A DNA stretch of 64,000 nt from JAEVLT01 sp964484065 (GTDB lineage: Bacteria; Bacillota; Bacilli; Bacillales; Cytobacillaceae): NCBI GenBank assembly GCA_964484065.1, contig CAZAEW010000012.1:10100-74099 (forward strand). Reading direction: 5' to 3'. This document shows positions 54,193-63,837 of the stretch, piece after piece; within the stretch, counting starts at the first letter, position 1; every line of letters starts with the position of its first letter. The translations under genes and the position numbers were made by a program. The notes under the pieces were generated by a model, which saw only the letters and a list, made by a program, of their open reading frames with translations, was not told where the DNA came from and searched no databases.

Positions 54193-55812
54193 ATGTATAA
54201 GGTATTGGTGACAGATGGCATCAGTAATACAGGGTTAAAAAGTCTATATAATCATCCTAATTTCACCATTGAGCGAAAACCGACATTGCCGCTAAAGGAA
54301 CTGGCAAAAATCATTGGCGAATACGATGCGCTGATCGTGCGCAGCCAAACGAAAGTGACAGGGGAACTCCTTGCGCATGCCGGCCGCCTGCAAGTAATCG
54401 CTAGGGCTGGTGTAGGGGTTGACAATATTGATGTTAATGCTGCAACAAAAAAAGGGGTTATTGTCATTAACGCACCAGGTGCCAACACAATAGCTGCTAC
54501 TGAGCACACGCTGGCAATGATGCTCGCTTTGGCCCGAAAGATTCCTCAGGCCCATCAAGTAACGGCTGGAGGTGTTTGGGACCGCAATTCCTTCAAAGGA
54601 GTTGAACTATATAAGAAAACGCTCGGTATTATCGGGATGGGAAAAATAGGGACAGAAGTGGCAAAGCGGGCGAAAAGCTTTGGGATGAATATATTGGGTT
54701 ATGATCCGTACCTTTCCGAGGAAAGAGCGAAAAAATTGGGAATCTCTAAAGCAAACCTAGATAAAATTGCACGCGAGTCCGATTTTATTACGATTCACAC
54801 CCCGCTGACAAATGATACGAAGAATCTAATCAATGAGGAGTATTTGAAAAAGACAAAAAAAGGAGTCCGGTTCATCAACTGTGCCCGAGGCGGGATCATT
54901 GATGAAAAAGCGCTGGTTGCAGCGATAGGGTCCGGTCATGTTGCCGGTGCTGCACTCGATGTTTTTTCAAAAGAACCTGTTGCCGATCCAGAATTGCTTG
55001 AAAACCCCAATATTATTGTTACACCGCATCTTGGGGCTTCAACCGTTGAGGCGCAGGAAAAAGTGGCACAGGAAGTAAGTGCGGAAATCATTGAGATCTT
55101 TGAAACCAACTCGGTTACAAATGCCGTCAATATGCCGCAAATGTCAGGCGAGACCCAGCAAAAAATGAAACCTTATTTGGTTCTCGGCGAACAGATCGGG
55201 TTATTGGCAGTGCAATTTTTGAAGAACGCACCTAAAAAGATTCATATTCAGTATTTTGGTGATTTAATTGAAGAAGACACGGATTTGTTAACGAGGACAT
55301 TAATTAAAGGGATTTTATCTTATCATTTGAGCGACTCGGTCAATCTGATCAATGCCTTTCATTTATTAAAGGAGCAGGGCGTATCCTACAACGTCCAAAA
55401 AAATGCTTCCGATAAAGGGTTTGCCAACTATATGGAATTAACGATTTCTAATGGAACACAATCTGCAAATATCGGGGCGACTGTTTTAAACGGATACGGG
55501 GCAAGAATTGTGAGAATCAACAACTACCGGATTGACGTGCGTCCGGAGCGCTACATGTTATATATTAAACACCGCGATATTCCGGGAATGATTGGTAAAG
55601 TTGGATCCCTGCTCGGTAACTATGAAGTCAATATTGGAACAATGCAGGTTGGCAGGACAGCAGCAGGCGGCGAAGCTTTAATGATGTTAACGCTCGATAA
55701 AACGCTGGAGCCGAAAATGATTGCAGCGTTAACTGATATCCCCGGGATCGAGGAAGCAAAAACGCTGGAACTGGAAAATGCAGACTATGCCTTTCCGACA
55801 AATGAAGAGTAA
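54193..55812 (+). CDS. serA: D-3-phosphoglycerate dehydrogenase, 539 aa
   Basis: Start at 54193 (MYKVLVTDG), seven bases after GGGGAGG. NAD-binding GMGKIGTEVAKRAKSFGM (about 146-163), catalytic Arg/Glu/His region (NCARGG, TPHLGAST), an intervening domain and a C-terminal ACT domain (RDIPGMIGKVGSLLGNYEVN) for serine control. First step of serine synthesis. Single gene with strong terminator. Confidence 0.96.
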   Translation: MYKVLVTDGISNTGLKSLYNHPNFTIERKPTLPLKELAKIIGEYDALIVRSQTKVTGELLAHAGRLQVIARAGVGVDNIDVNAATKKGVIVINAPGANTIAATEHTLAMMLALARKIPQAHQVTAGGVWDRNSFKGVELYKKTLGIIGMGKIGTEVAKRAKSFGMNILGYDPYLSEERAKKLGISKANLDKIARESDFITIHTPLTNDTKNLINEEYLKKTKKGVRFINCARGGIIDEKALVAAIGSGHVAGAALDVFSKEPVADPELLENPNIIVTPHLGASTVEAQEKVAQEVSAEIIEIFETNSVTNAVNMPQMSGETQQKMKPYLVLGEQIGLLAVQFLKNAPKKIHIQYFGDLIEEDTDLLTRTLIKGILSYHLSDSVNLINAFHLLKEQGVSYNVQKNASDKGFANYMELTISNGTQSANIGATVLNGYGARIVRINNYRIDVRPERYMLYIKHRDIPGMIGKVGSLLGNYEVNIGTMQVGRTAAGGEALMMLTLDKTLEPKMIAALTDIPGIEEAKTLELENADYAFPTNEE

Positions 55813-55848
55813 CAAAAAGGGATAGCGGGTTTCCGCTATCCCTTTTCT
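55813..55848 (+). terminator. serA terminator
   Basis: AAAAGGGATAGCGG and CCGCTATCCCTTTT form a perfect 14-bp stem with loop GTTT. Confidence 0.9.
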
Positions 55849-55896
55849 GAATTGAACGTGCATTGCACCTTTAATATGCGCGGTCAGTGGCCCAAA

Positions 55897-55996
55897 NNNN
55901 NNNNNNNNNNNNNNNNNNNNNNNNNNNNNNNNNNNNNNNNNNNNNNNNNNNNNNNNNNNNNNNNNNNNNNNNNNNNNNNNNNNNNNNNNNNNNNNN
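55897..55996. other. Assembly gap of exactly 100 N
   Basis: Placeholder run between ..GTGGCCCAAA and CCCAAATCC.. The same hexamer CCCAAA flanks both sides, so the true gap may be a repeat or may be an overlap. True length unknown. Confidence 0.98.
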
Positions 55997-56071
55997 CCCA
56001 AATCCATTTGTTTTTCCGTTTTCGATCATCGAGAGGACTGATCACAATCAATATCAACATTGACCTATTGA

Positions 56072-57217
56072 TTATTCATTAAATGATGATGCGATTAGCT
56101 CTTTAACCTCTAACACGTTTTCCAAGATATAATCCGCATGGTTTTTCTCAAACTCTCCGCGTGCTTCTTTACCCGACAGCCCGGTTAAGACGGCAGCAAA
56201 CTGGCAGCCCATTTGCCGTGCGGCCAATAGGTCGGCAATCGAATCTCCAACAATTAAGATTGATTGTCCGTTCTCAAGCGGTAACGGATGATTCAAACAA
56301 TCGCTGGCAGAATGATTTCTGCCGAGAAAAGACATGATATATGTGAATGGATTTGGTTTGGAAAGTGATATTCCGCCTGGAACTTCTTTCTGTCCTTTTG
56401 CGACATCATCATCCGTAACAATGTGGTTTTCATCAAAAAACTTAAGCCAGCTAAGGTGCTTGAATGGCTGAATTGTTTCAAGCGCCGGTCTCCCTGTCCC
56501 AATTCCAATCGAAATGCCTTTGTTCAGCAGCGATTGAAAAAGTTCCCCAATTTCCTCTGACGGACAGGTCGTTGTTTCATTTGCCAAGAATCCCTTCTTC
56601 CCCTTCTGTACGGAAGTTCTTCCGGTTGAAGCAAAAACGAGATCATCTCCGACATACCATTCCTGGGAAACATGCTCACACAGTGACCAAAGCGTCCCTT
56701 TTCCTTTAAAAACGGACGTTTCAACCCCAAGCTTTTCATAAGCAAGCAAATCAAGATGCTTCATCAATCCCTGCTTCGTTTCTGTTGATTTTTCAAAATC
56801 GCTGATAAATCTGGCAAAATCAAGCTTAACATCGTATTTGGACATTACTTCCGCTATTTCAAGCAGCGTGTTTCGGTCAATTTCCCTGCTGAGCCATTTG
56901 TTTATTTTCGCTGCTTCGGTTTCTTTGATTTGCGCTAAAAGATGGAGCAACTGATGCGCGAACGTTAAATAAATCATGTCCCAATTGGCATTGAGGCCCC
57001 GTGACTTTTGCAGTTCCAGCACTTTATCGTCCTGAAAAACATTTTTCCGAATCGACGTTATCTCGGCTTCATTATAGTCTGTTTTGAATAGCCCTGGTTC
57101 CAGTCCCAAGTAATTTTCACTAATGAGCAGCTCCCAAACGCTCAGTGCAGAAGCATCAAAATAATGCTCTTCACTTAACAGTACTCCATCAACATCAAAC
57201 AAGATTGTCTTAATCAT
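56072..57217 (-). CDS. HAD-family hydrolase, 381 aa
   Basis: Start at 57217 (MIKTILFDVDGVLL) with GAGGATAAAT ahead. Motif I FDVDGV, motif II around GIGTGRPALE, motif IV GDSIADLLAARQMG (about 335-348). A large central cap of about 200 residues makes it longer than common phosphoglycolate-type members. Probably a cytoplasmic phosphatase; substrate unknown. The 230-base gap to the Hsp20 gene contains divergent promoters. Confidence 0.8.
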   Translation of the reverse strand: MIKTILFDVDGVLLSEEHYFDASALSVWELLISENYLGLEPGLFKTDYNEAEITSIRKNVFQDDKVLELQKSRGLNANWDMIYLTFAHQLLHLLAQIKETEAAKINKWLSREIDRNTLLEIAEVMSKYDVKLDFARFISDFEKSTETKQGLMKHLDLLAYEKLGVETSVFKGKGTLWSLCEHVSQEWYVGDDLVFASTGRTSVQKGKKGFLANETTTCPSEEIGELFQSLLNKGISIGIGTGRPALETIQPFKHLSWLKFFDENHIVTDDDVAKGQKEVPGGISLSKPNPFTYIMSFLGRNHSASDCLNHPLPLENGQSILIVGDSIADLLAARQMGCQFAAVLTGLSGKEARGEFEKNHADYILENVLEVKELIASSFNE

Positions 57218-57447
57218 ATTTATCCTCATTTCCCCTATTGCTTTCGCCTTTTCATTCCTGCATTTGATTATTTTTAATGATAATGGAAAACTCCGCCGAT
57301 GAGAAGCAGAAACTTTACCATGAAAAAGTGTTCATTTTAAAACATCCTTTCATAAAATTTCTTCAAATTGGGAATTATTGCAGAGTTTTTTGCAAAGGAG
57401 TAAAATATTAGTGTAAAGAATAAGCAAATGTAAAGGAGGAATCAGCC

Positions 57448-57876
57448 ATGAATAACTTTAGGAAACGTGCACAAGACGTGCGAAATGAACTTTGGGATTC
57501 TCTATCTGATTTTCTAGGCGACAACTTCCTTGTACCAATTCGGAGCGATGCTTATCAATTCCGTACCGATATTAAAGATAATGGGGATCATTATCTCATT
57601 GAAGCTGAACTTCCCGGTTTTGAAAAAGAAGACATTAAAGTGAGCTACGAGCAAAACTACTTAACGATTTCTGCTCAGCGCGAACACATTTCAAAAGAAG
57701 AAAAAGACAGCTTTATCCGGCAGGAACGTCAATTTGGCGAGTTTTTCCGCCGCTTCTATGTTGAAGACCTTGATGAAGATACCATCAATGCTACATTCAA
57801 AAATGGACTTCTTACCCTTCATTGTCCTAAACGGGTAATCAACAAACCGGAGAAAAAGACAATTGAAATTAATTAA
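57448..57876 (+). CDS. Hsp20/alpha-crystallin small heat-shock protein, 142 aa
   Basis: Alpha-crystallin domain (about 40-130): YLIEAELPGFEKEDIKVSYE, FIRQERQFGEFFRRF and ATFKNGLLTLHCPK. AAAGGAGG precedes the ATG. ATP-independent chaperone holding unfolded proteins. No CIRCE element found upstream. Bidirectional terminator follows. Confidence 0.93.
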   Translation: MNNFRKRAQDVRNELWDSLSDFLGDNFLVPIRSDAYQFRTDIKDNGDHYLIEAELPGFEKEDIKVSYEQNYLTISAQREHISKEEKDSFIRQERQFGEFFRRFYVEDLDEDTINATFKNGLLTLHCPKRVINKPEKKTIEIN

Positions 57877-57882
57877 TTATAT

Positions 57883-57916
57883 AAAAAGAGGATGGCCGAT
57901 GGCCATCCTCTTTTTT
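57883..57916. terminator. Bidirectional terminator between Hsp20 and cell-wall hydrolase genes
   Basis: GAGGATGGCC and GGCCATCCTC pair around GAT with A- and T-runs. Confidence 0.9.
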
Positions 57917-57918
57917 CA

Positions 57919-58515
57919 TTATCTTGCGAAGCGATGATTTCCGATTGTTACTGTTACCGGGCGGGATAATATCCAGCCGTCCGTTATTGTTTTAGGGTTG
58001 TAAAAGTATAATGATCCGCTTCCTTGTCCTCTTAACGCCAGTGCTTCATTCACAGCACGCTTGGAATCGGAATCCGCAGGCTGGTTGATCGAGCCGTTTT
58101 GAACCGGTGTAAAGGCATAATGCCCATTATGGTTCTGATATACAACGTCTCTCACTGTCTGCGGGAAGTTAGGATTATCAGCCCTATTCAAAATAACAGT
58201 TGCTACAGCTACTTTCCCGGCATAAGGTTCTCCGCCTGCTTCTGCATGAACCAGACGCCCCATTAATTCTTTATCTGCTGTTGAAACAGAAGAGTTTGGT
58301 ATGATGATATTTTCTCCCGCAAAAAGGGCTTTATTATTGTTTGCTGACATTAATGTTTTTAAAGGAACACCAAATCCCGTCGCAATTTTCCAGTAAGTCT
58401 CACCTGATTGAACGGTGTGCGTTGTACCCGCCGCTTCTGATTTGTTCGTTAAAGTAAATGCTGACATTGATAAGATTAATCCAGTCGCAATTACTAGTTT
58501 TTTAATTTTATTCAT
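57919..58515 (-). CDS. LysM and SleB/CwlJ-type cell-wall hydrolase (YkvT-like), 198 aa
   Basis: Signal peptide (cleavage after SEAA), one LysM domain (THTVQSGETYWKIATGFGVP, about 32-51) and a Hydrolase_2 domain with the catalytic Glu in VHAEAGGEPYAGKVAVATVI (about 89-108) and LYFYNP. Cleaves cortex or vegetative peptidoglycan; in Bacillus such proteins act in spore cortex lysis or wall turnover. GGAGGT precedes the start. Confidence 0.88.
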   Translation of the reverse strand: MNKIKKLVIATGLILSMSAFTLTNKSEAAGTTHTVQSGETYWKIATGFGVPLKTLMSANNNKALFAGENIIIPNSSVSTADKELMGRLVHAEAGGEPYAGKVAVATVILNRADNPNFPQTVRDVVYQNHNGHYAFTPVQNGSINQPADSDSKRAVNEALALRGQGSGSLYFYNPKTITDGWILSRPVTVTIGNHRFAR

Positions 58516-58523
58516 GTTTACCT

Positions 58524-58557
58524 CCTAGTAGTTGTGCTGTCTGTCTCTACTACTAGG
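58524..58557 (-). promoter_or_regulatory. Hairpin abutting the ribosome site of the cell-wall hydrolase
   Basis: CCTAGTAGT (58524-58532) and ACTACTAGG (58549-58557) pair perfectly. On the minus strand the 3' arm runs directly into the GGAGG of the gene, so folding would partly mask the ribosome site. Could also be a protein operator. Confidence 0.5.
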
Positions 58558-58840
58558 CTATCAGCTGTAACATAAGCGGGCATCCGCCAAAAAATGGTAT
58601 ATACTTAAAGATTCCCAGAGTCCTTGCTATCAGTCTATTTCTCTGTTGACTGGAAACTCTATCCTTTCTTTTTTTTCCTCCTAAAAAAGACATAGATGGA
58701 AAAACACGGCTGCCTTTTTACGATATATTACAGCACGGTTACATAAGTTAATTATAATTATTATAATTAAGTATTGATTTTTATTTAATAAAAAATTAAA
58801 ATAAGTTTATCAATACTTCTTAAAAAGGTGGTTTTGTTCA
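58558..58840. other. Divergent intergenic region, hydrolase / Grx-reductase fusion
   Basis: AT-rich, presumably with two promoters. Ends with AAAGGTGG, the ribosome site for the next gene. Nothing else recognised. Confidence 0.35.
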
Positions 58841-60115
58841 ATGTCAGTTCCCGAAATCATTGTATACAGCAGCACAGGATGCCCCTATTGCGAAAAGGTA
58901 AAAGAAGCTTTAAAGTCATGGGGCTTTGAATATGAAGAGCGCAATGCTTCCATTGTGAAACAATATTTTGATGAATTAAAAGAACGGAAAATATACGGCA
59001 CTCCGGCCACATTGATTAATGGAAAGCTGGTATTGGGCTTTCAAGAGAAAAAGCTGAAAAAACTGCTCGGAATTACGGAAGAAGCTGCCTCTGCCAAGAG
59101 CACCCCTCAACCGGAACCATCAGCGGAGATCGAAAATAAAAATTCTTTATTTAAAACTGTTGATGGAAATATATTGGAAGAAGTGTATGATTTTGTGACC
59201 ATTGGCGGCGGTCCTGCCGGAGCATCTGCTGCCGTTTATGGGGCGCGCGGAAAACTAAAAACACTCGTCATTGATAAAGCTCCGAAAGCCGGAACACTGG
59301 CGATTACGCATAAAATTGCCAATTATCCGGGAGTGCGTGAAGAATTAACCGGACTTGAACTCTTAACCAGAATGCAGCGTCAGGCTCATGACTTTGGGGC
59401 TAGCTTTGTCCGCACGACTGTGCTTTCGGTTGATTTTTCCGAGGAAATGAAAAAAATTGAAGTGGCGGAAGGAACAATTAAAGCAAAAAGTGTTTTTATT
59501 GCTGTCGGAGCCAAAGCGCCGCTTGGAAAAGTTAAAGGTGAGGAAGAATTTACAGGCCGCGGCGTAAGCTACTGCTCAACATGTGATGCCGCTTTTTATC
59601 AGGACAGGGTCGTGGCAGTAGCCGGCGATAATGAGGAGGCCATTCATGAGGCCGAAACGCTGGCAAAGTATTGTAAGACCGTGAAGCTGTTAATACCGTC
59701 TGAAAAATTAAAAGGCGATACAGACCTGTCCTTATTATCTGAGTTAAAGAATGTCGAAATCTATAAACGCTACCGCTTAAAAGAAATTCAAGGTACGGAC
59801 AGCGTTGAGAAAATCGTGTTTTTAGATGATAAGAAAGAAGAACAAACCTGGGATATCGATGGTGTTTTCTTATATCTGGAAGGCATGAAACCGGGAACGG
59901 ACTTCCTTGGAAATGCGGTAGAACGTGATGATGAGGGGTATGTAGTTGTTGATGAGCATCTTCGTACAAGCACAGAAGGAGTGTTTGCCGGCGGGGACGC
60001 GAGAAGAACGCCAATTAAGCAAGCTGTCATTTCAGCTGCAGATGGTGCCATCGCTGCATTGGGTGCAGAACAAATTGTCAACAAGCGCTCCAAACTTCGC
60101 CCGCAGTATAGCTAA
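58841..60115 (+). CDS. Glutaredoxin-thioredoxin reductase-like fusion, 424 aa
   Basis: Residues 1-78 are a glutaredoxin with C14-P-Y-C17 and the cis-Pro loop GTPATL. A linker rich in Pro/Glu (80-110) joins an FAD-dependent TrxB-like part: GGGPAGASAA (122-131), redox pair C245-S-T-C248 and GGDAR near the end. The second nucleotide-binding motif reads AGDNEEAIHEA and lacks the usual GGGDSA and the basic HRRxxxR, so NADPH use is doubtful. Likely passes electrons from the flavin through the CxxC pair to its own Grx domain; the final target is unknown. Confidence 0.87.
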   Translation: MSVPEIIVYSSTGCPYCEKVKEALKSWGFEYEERNASIVKQYFDELKERKIYGTPATLINGKLVLGFQEKKLKKLLGITEEAASAKSTPQPEPSAEIENKNSLFKTVDGNILEEVYDFVTIGGGPAGASAAVYGARGKLKTLVIDKAPKAGTLAITHKIANYPGVREELTGLELLTRMQRQAHDFGASFVRTTVLSVDFSEEMKKIEVAEGTIKAKSVFIAVGAKAPLGKVKGEEEFTGRGVSYCSTCDAAFYQDRVVAVAGDNEEAIHEAETLAKYCKTVKLLIPSEKLKGDTDLSLLSELKNVEIYKRYRLKEIQGTDSVEKIVFLDDKKEEQTWDIDGVFLYLEGMKPGTDFLGNAVERDDEGYVVVDEHLRTSTEGVFAGGDARRTPIKQAVISAADGAIAALGAEQIVNKRSKLRPQYS

Positions 60116-60134
60116 TTCAATAACTTCCCCTGAA

Positions 60135-60170
60135 AAACGATTCAGCTGCACAAAGCTGAATCGTTTTTTT
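60135..60170 (+). terminator. Terminator after the Grx-reductase fusion gene
   Basis: AACGATTCAGC and GCTGAATCGTT pair around TGCACAAA, followed by seven Ts. Confidence 0.9.
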
Positions 60171-60294
60171 GCTTGCAAATTCTGGATTGCAAAACGTTCA
60201 AGATTTTGTCATATTCCTTTCACCGACAGCTTCATTTCTTTTGCAGGACGATGATACAATGAAGGGGAAGTCTGTTTATGCTGGAGGGGATTTC

Positions 60295-61314
60295 TTGCAA
60301 AAACGTTTATCGAAGAAAAACTGGCTTCCGTATGGTTTAGTCGTTCTTTTTTTACACATAATTGGGCTATCTTTCCTGTTAATTGGCTCCAAAAATCATC
60401 CCTTATTGCTGGGCATGGCGTTCCTTTCCTATACGCTTGGCTTGAGGCACGCTTTTGATGCGGATCACATTGCCGCAATTGATAATACGATCCGAAAATT
60501 AGTGCAGCAGAAGAAAAATCCGACAGGGGTTGGGTTCTATTTTTCACTGGGGCATTCCAGCGTCGTGTTTTTAATGGCAGCCATACTAGCCATTTCCGTT
60601 CAATGGGCTCAAAAGGAATTGCCGCAGTGGCAGGAAGTGGGCGGAGTGATTGGCACGATTGTTTCCGGATGCTTCCTATTGTTTATTGGTATCCTTAATG
60701 CCATTGTCCTTTTTGACTTACAAAAGGTTTTTATCAAAATGCGCAAAGGAACCTATAACGAGGAAGAAGTGGAAGATCTTCTCTTAAATAGGGGCTTCTT
60801 GGCCCGGTTTGCCGGTCCAATCTTTAAACTGATCACAAAAAGCTGGCATGTCTATCCTCTGGGGTTTCTGTTCGGCTTAGGTTTTGACACCGCAAGTGAG
60901 GTTGCCTTGCTGGCCGTTTCAGCCGGGGCAGCGAAAAATGCACTGCCTGTTCTGGGAATTCTTTCTTTGCCCATTTTGTTTGCGGCTGGAATGAGTTTAA
61001 TGGATACCGCAGATGGAATTTTTATGACAAATGCATACCGCTGGGCGTTTTCCACTCCTTTGCGAAAAGTTTATTATAATATTACGATTACGGCCCTATC
61101 CGTAGCGGCTGCGTTGCTGATCGGCATGATTGAACTGACGCAGGTTTTTTCTGAAAAAATGGGCTTTACCAACGGTTTCTGGCATTGGATACAAAACCTC
61201 GATATTGGCTGGCTTGGATACTTATTAGTTGTGTTATTCCTTCTTTCATGGGGAGCATCTTATGTGATTTGGAAGGTATTTAAAATTGAAGAACGCTGGG
61301 GAAATCCAGTTTAA
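60295..61314 (+). CDS. NiCoT-family nickel/cobalt transporter (HoxN/NixA), 339 aa
   Basis: The TTG at 60295 is preferred because GGAGGGG lies five bases ahead; the frame to 60169 passes through the preceding terminator. Eight membrane helices and the signature RHAFDADHIAAID (H-x4-D-H), plus LGHSSVVF and GFDTASEVALL. Imports Ni2+ or Co2+ with high affinity. No nickel enzyme genes nearby. Confidence 0.92.
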   Translation: MQKRLSKKNWLPYGLVVLFLHIIGLSFLLIGSKNHPLLLGMAFLSYTLGLRHAFDADHIAAIDNTIRKLVQQKKNPTGVGFYFSLGHSSVVFLMAAILAISVQWAQKELPQWQEVGGVIGTIVSGCFLLFIGILNAIVLFDLQKVFIKMRKGTYNEEEVEDLLLNRGFLARFAGPIFKLITKSWHVYPLGFLFGLGFDTASEVALLAVSAGAAKNALPVLGILSLPILFAAGMSLMDTADGIFMTNAYRWAFSTPLRKVYYNITITALSVAAALLIGMIELTQVFSEKMGFTNGFWHWIQNLDIGWLGYLLVVLFLLSWGASYVIWKVFKIEERWGNPV

Positions 61315-61316
61315 CG

Positions 61317-61352
61317 AAACAGGCATAGCGATTGCTGCTATGCCTGTTTTTC
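61317..61352. terminator. Bidirectional terminator between the NiCoT gene and ycnI
   Basis: AACAGGCATAGC and GCTATGCCTGTT pair around gattgct, followed by T-run. Confidence 0.88.
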
Positions 61353-61353
61353 A

Positions 61354-61977
61354 TTATGATTTTTTTCGAACAGCTGTTATTAGTGATACAAGTGATAACA
61401 GCAATGCTGCAATGGACAAAATTAATGGCAGTGAGCTGCTGTCATTTGCAGCTGTGGCAGCTTTTTCGGTTTCTTCCGGTGCCTTAATCGTCTTGCTGCC
61501 TGCTGCTGCAACGAAATCCGTGATCGAATGCGGTGTTTTCGCACCTTCATCACCCGTCCACTCGACAACGCTGCCATCTTGATAATATTGATAAGCATCC
61601 CAGGCAGCTTGTTCAGCCTTATCAGGATTCTTAGCAGTAAAAATAAACTGCTGAAACTGTCCCGGCAAAATCCCTGTGCCCGACGATTCAAATGTTATAG
61701 CTGTAATATTCCCCTTCTGATCCTTTTGGCTTGAAAAATTCCACCCGGCCACAGGCTGATAGGACTCGAATTCAACACCGGAAGGGATTTTCAGCGTGAA
61801 CTTTGTTGTTGGGATATCTTTTTCAACAGGAACCTTAACGGAATACGTTTCCCACGCTCCTATAATGGATGTCGGTGGATTAACCGATACATGGGCGCTT
61901 GCCATACTGCTAAAAAGTCCGAATATTAAGCAGAACAAAAGCGACATCTTTGAAAAAACCCCAACATATTTTTTCAT
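61354..61977 (-). CDS. ycnI: YcnI-family copper-associated protein, 207 aa
   Basis: Start at 61977 (MKKYVGVFSK) with AAGGGAAAGGG ahead. Signal peptide ending ASA, then mature His first (HVSVNPPTS), a DUF1775 domain and a C-terminal membrane helix (about 182-201). The N-terminal His and a conserved Trp (VVEW) bind copper in this family. Encoded 22 bases after ycnJ. Confidence 0.9.
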   Translation of the reverse strand: MKKYVGVFSKMSLLFCLIFGLFSSMASAHVSVNPPTSIIGAWETYSVKVPVEKDIPTTKFTLKIPSGVEFESYQPVAGWNFSSQKDQKGNITAITFESSGTGILPGQFQQFIFTAKNPDKAEQAAWDAYQYYQDGSVVEWTGDEGAKTPHSITDFVAAAGSKTIKAPEETEKAATAANDSSSLPLILSIAALLLSLVSLITAVRKKS

Positions 61978-61999
61978 GAACCCTTTCCCTTCATTCAAA

Positions 62000-63622
62000 T
62001 TATTGGCTTCCTGTAATAATTGAAAAATCTGCATCTAAATCCTCTAAACTTTTGGTCAGCACATGAACATGAATCTTCCAGCGTCCAGCCCTATTCAAAT
62101 ACATCCCTTTTGTTTCATATCTTCCCTCAGCAGTTTCAGGAATATTTATGGTATTCTCCTCAAGATTTTTCTCAAGAAAGGTAAATGTCAACGAGACTTG
62201 TTCAATATTTGACTGCGGCCTTCCGTTTTGGTCATTAAGCAAAATTTTAAATGTATTATTTCCAATCACATTCGGTCCAATGCTTAAGGAAACGCTCTGC
62301 TTATTTTTCAGGGTTTTCGACTCTTGAACCGGTCCGGGCGAAGACATGGCAGTCGGTAAATTCGTTAAAATAACAGCGAGAACGAGGACGGAGAGACCAG
62401 CTCCAAGCTCAACGCGAAGAGAAGTCCCCCACCCTTTTTGTACGTCTCTTCTTCCTTTTGAAAAATTTACCCATGCAAACAGGAGCATGACGAAAAACAA
62501 AATGACCTTTCCAAGCAAAACCCGGCCGTAAATGGTATTAAGTAAAGAACCCAGTGTTGGTATAGATAAAAAACTTCCGTAAATGCCTGTGGCTGTTAGA
62601 GTGAGAACTGCGAGAACTCCCCACTGAAAAAAAAGATGAATGATTCCTCTGAAGAATAGTCTGCCCTCTTCGCTTTTTCTTAATGGCAGTAAAATAACCA
62701 TTGCGATTAAGCTGCCAATCCAAACTGAGGCACTCAGCAGATGCAAAAAATCCGCAAATATTGCTATATATTTATTTGCAGCAGCGTATGCATGGCTTGT
62801 CACTGCTTTTGCTGCCAGCACACTTGCTGCTAAAGCAAAATAAAACCATTTATAGACACGGTGGCTTCGCAGCTTAGAAAGGTTCATAAGCCAAAACAGG
62901 ATTATGACTTGAAGGATCCAGACGGCTCCAAAGAGAGTATTTGTCAATAGTTCCTTAAAGATGGCCGGTGTCCAGACTGTTGCCCATGATTGGCCTGATT
63001 CGATTACTGCCTGCATTGGAAAGGCTGCTATAGTGCCAAAACATAAAAGGATAAATCCAAGGTCTGATATTTTTTTGTATCGTTCAGCGATCTGTGCACT
63101 TTGCAGACTTCCCTTTGGCAGCACGCAAAGGGAATAAAAAAGCAGGCCGACAAAAATAGCACTGCCAAGGTACTGAAGCCAGCGAATGATGATCAGGTCA
63201 AGACCGGGAACATATCCTCTAGTTCCTGACTTTGCAGATTGGAGTTTGCTTGAATTGTCCCCAATTTGAAACGGAACCACCCCGTCAACCGGGTGGCCGT
63301 CACTTGAGACAGCCTTCCATTTCAGGCTGTAAATGCCTGGCGGCAAATTGGATTTTAAATCTGCTTCAAGCAATTTATGATTTTGCTTAAGGATATGCTG
63401 GTTCCCATTATCAACACGGCTGCCATTCTGATCAAAAACACGGAGATCATGAAAGCTCGGCTGAATTTCTTCATTAAATTCTATGCTCACCGTCTTTGGC
63501 GGATGTTGAAAAATCTGATTTTCAGCGGGTAAAGATTTAATGATGTAGGCATGTGCCGAGGAAAAAGCAGGATGAAAAAATATTGCCATGATAAATAAAA
63601 AAAGAATTTTAAGGAATTTCAT
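62000..63622 (-). CDS. ycnJ: YcnJ-type CopC-CopD fusion copper protein, 540 aa
   Basis: Signal peptide ending SSA, CopC domain (HAYIIKSLPAENQIFQHPP, about 24-42, and SDGHPVDG), then a CopD membrane part with about eight helices (150-430) and a C-terminal extracellular YtkA-like domain. In B. subtilis YcnJ imports copper. No ycnK regulator is found upstream, where B. subtilis has it. Confidence 0.9.
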   Translation of the reverse strand: MKFLKILFLFIMAIFFHPAFSSAHAYIIKSLPAENQIFQHPPKTVSIEFNEEIQPSFHDLRVFDQNGSRVDNGNQHILKQNHKLLEADLKSNLPPGIYSLKWKAVSSDGHPVDGVVPFQIGDNSSKLQSAKSGTRGYVPGLDLIIIRWLQYLGSAIFVGLLFYSLCVLPKGSLQSAQIAERYKKISDLGFILLCFGTIAAFPMQAVIESGQSWATVWTPAIFKELLTNTLFGAVWILQVIILFWLMNLSKLRSHRVYKWFYFALAASVLAAKAVTSHAYAAANKYIAIFADFLHLLSASVWIGSLIAMVILLPLRKSEEGRLFFRGIIHLFFQWGVLAVLTLTATGIYGSFLSIPTLGSLLNTIYGRVLLGKVILFFVMLLFAWVNFSKGRRDVQKGWGTSLRVELGAGLSVLVLAVILTNLPTAMSSPGPVQESKTLKNKQSVSLSIGPNVIGNNTFKILLNDQNGRPQSNIEQVSLTFTFLEKNLEENTINIPETAEGRYETKGMYLNRAGRWKIHVHVLTKSLEDLDADFSIITGSQ

Positions 63623-63837
63623 CTTTCACCCTTCTTTTTAAAAGAAATGCCACTCTCTTGCCTAATTATATGGATTTTAAGATGTATAAACAACATTATT
63701 AGATTGCTAAAAACTTAAAAAGGCAGCGCCTGATTAGACTAAGTTGCTCAGTTATCGAGTAGAAAATTAAAATACACAACTGAATTATCACTGCTCTTTT
63801 ACGAAAATCAGCAATTGAATTAGCATAAAATGTTTGG
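63623..63837. other. ycnJ upstream region
   Basis: AT-rich stretch with the presumed ycnJ promoter. No gene supported; a minus-strand 90-codon frame runs through the repeat array and is not credible. Confidence 0.4.
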
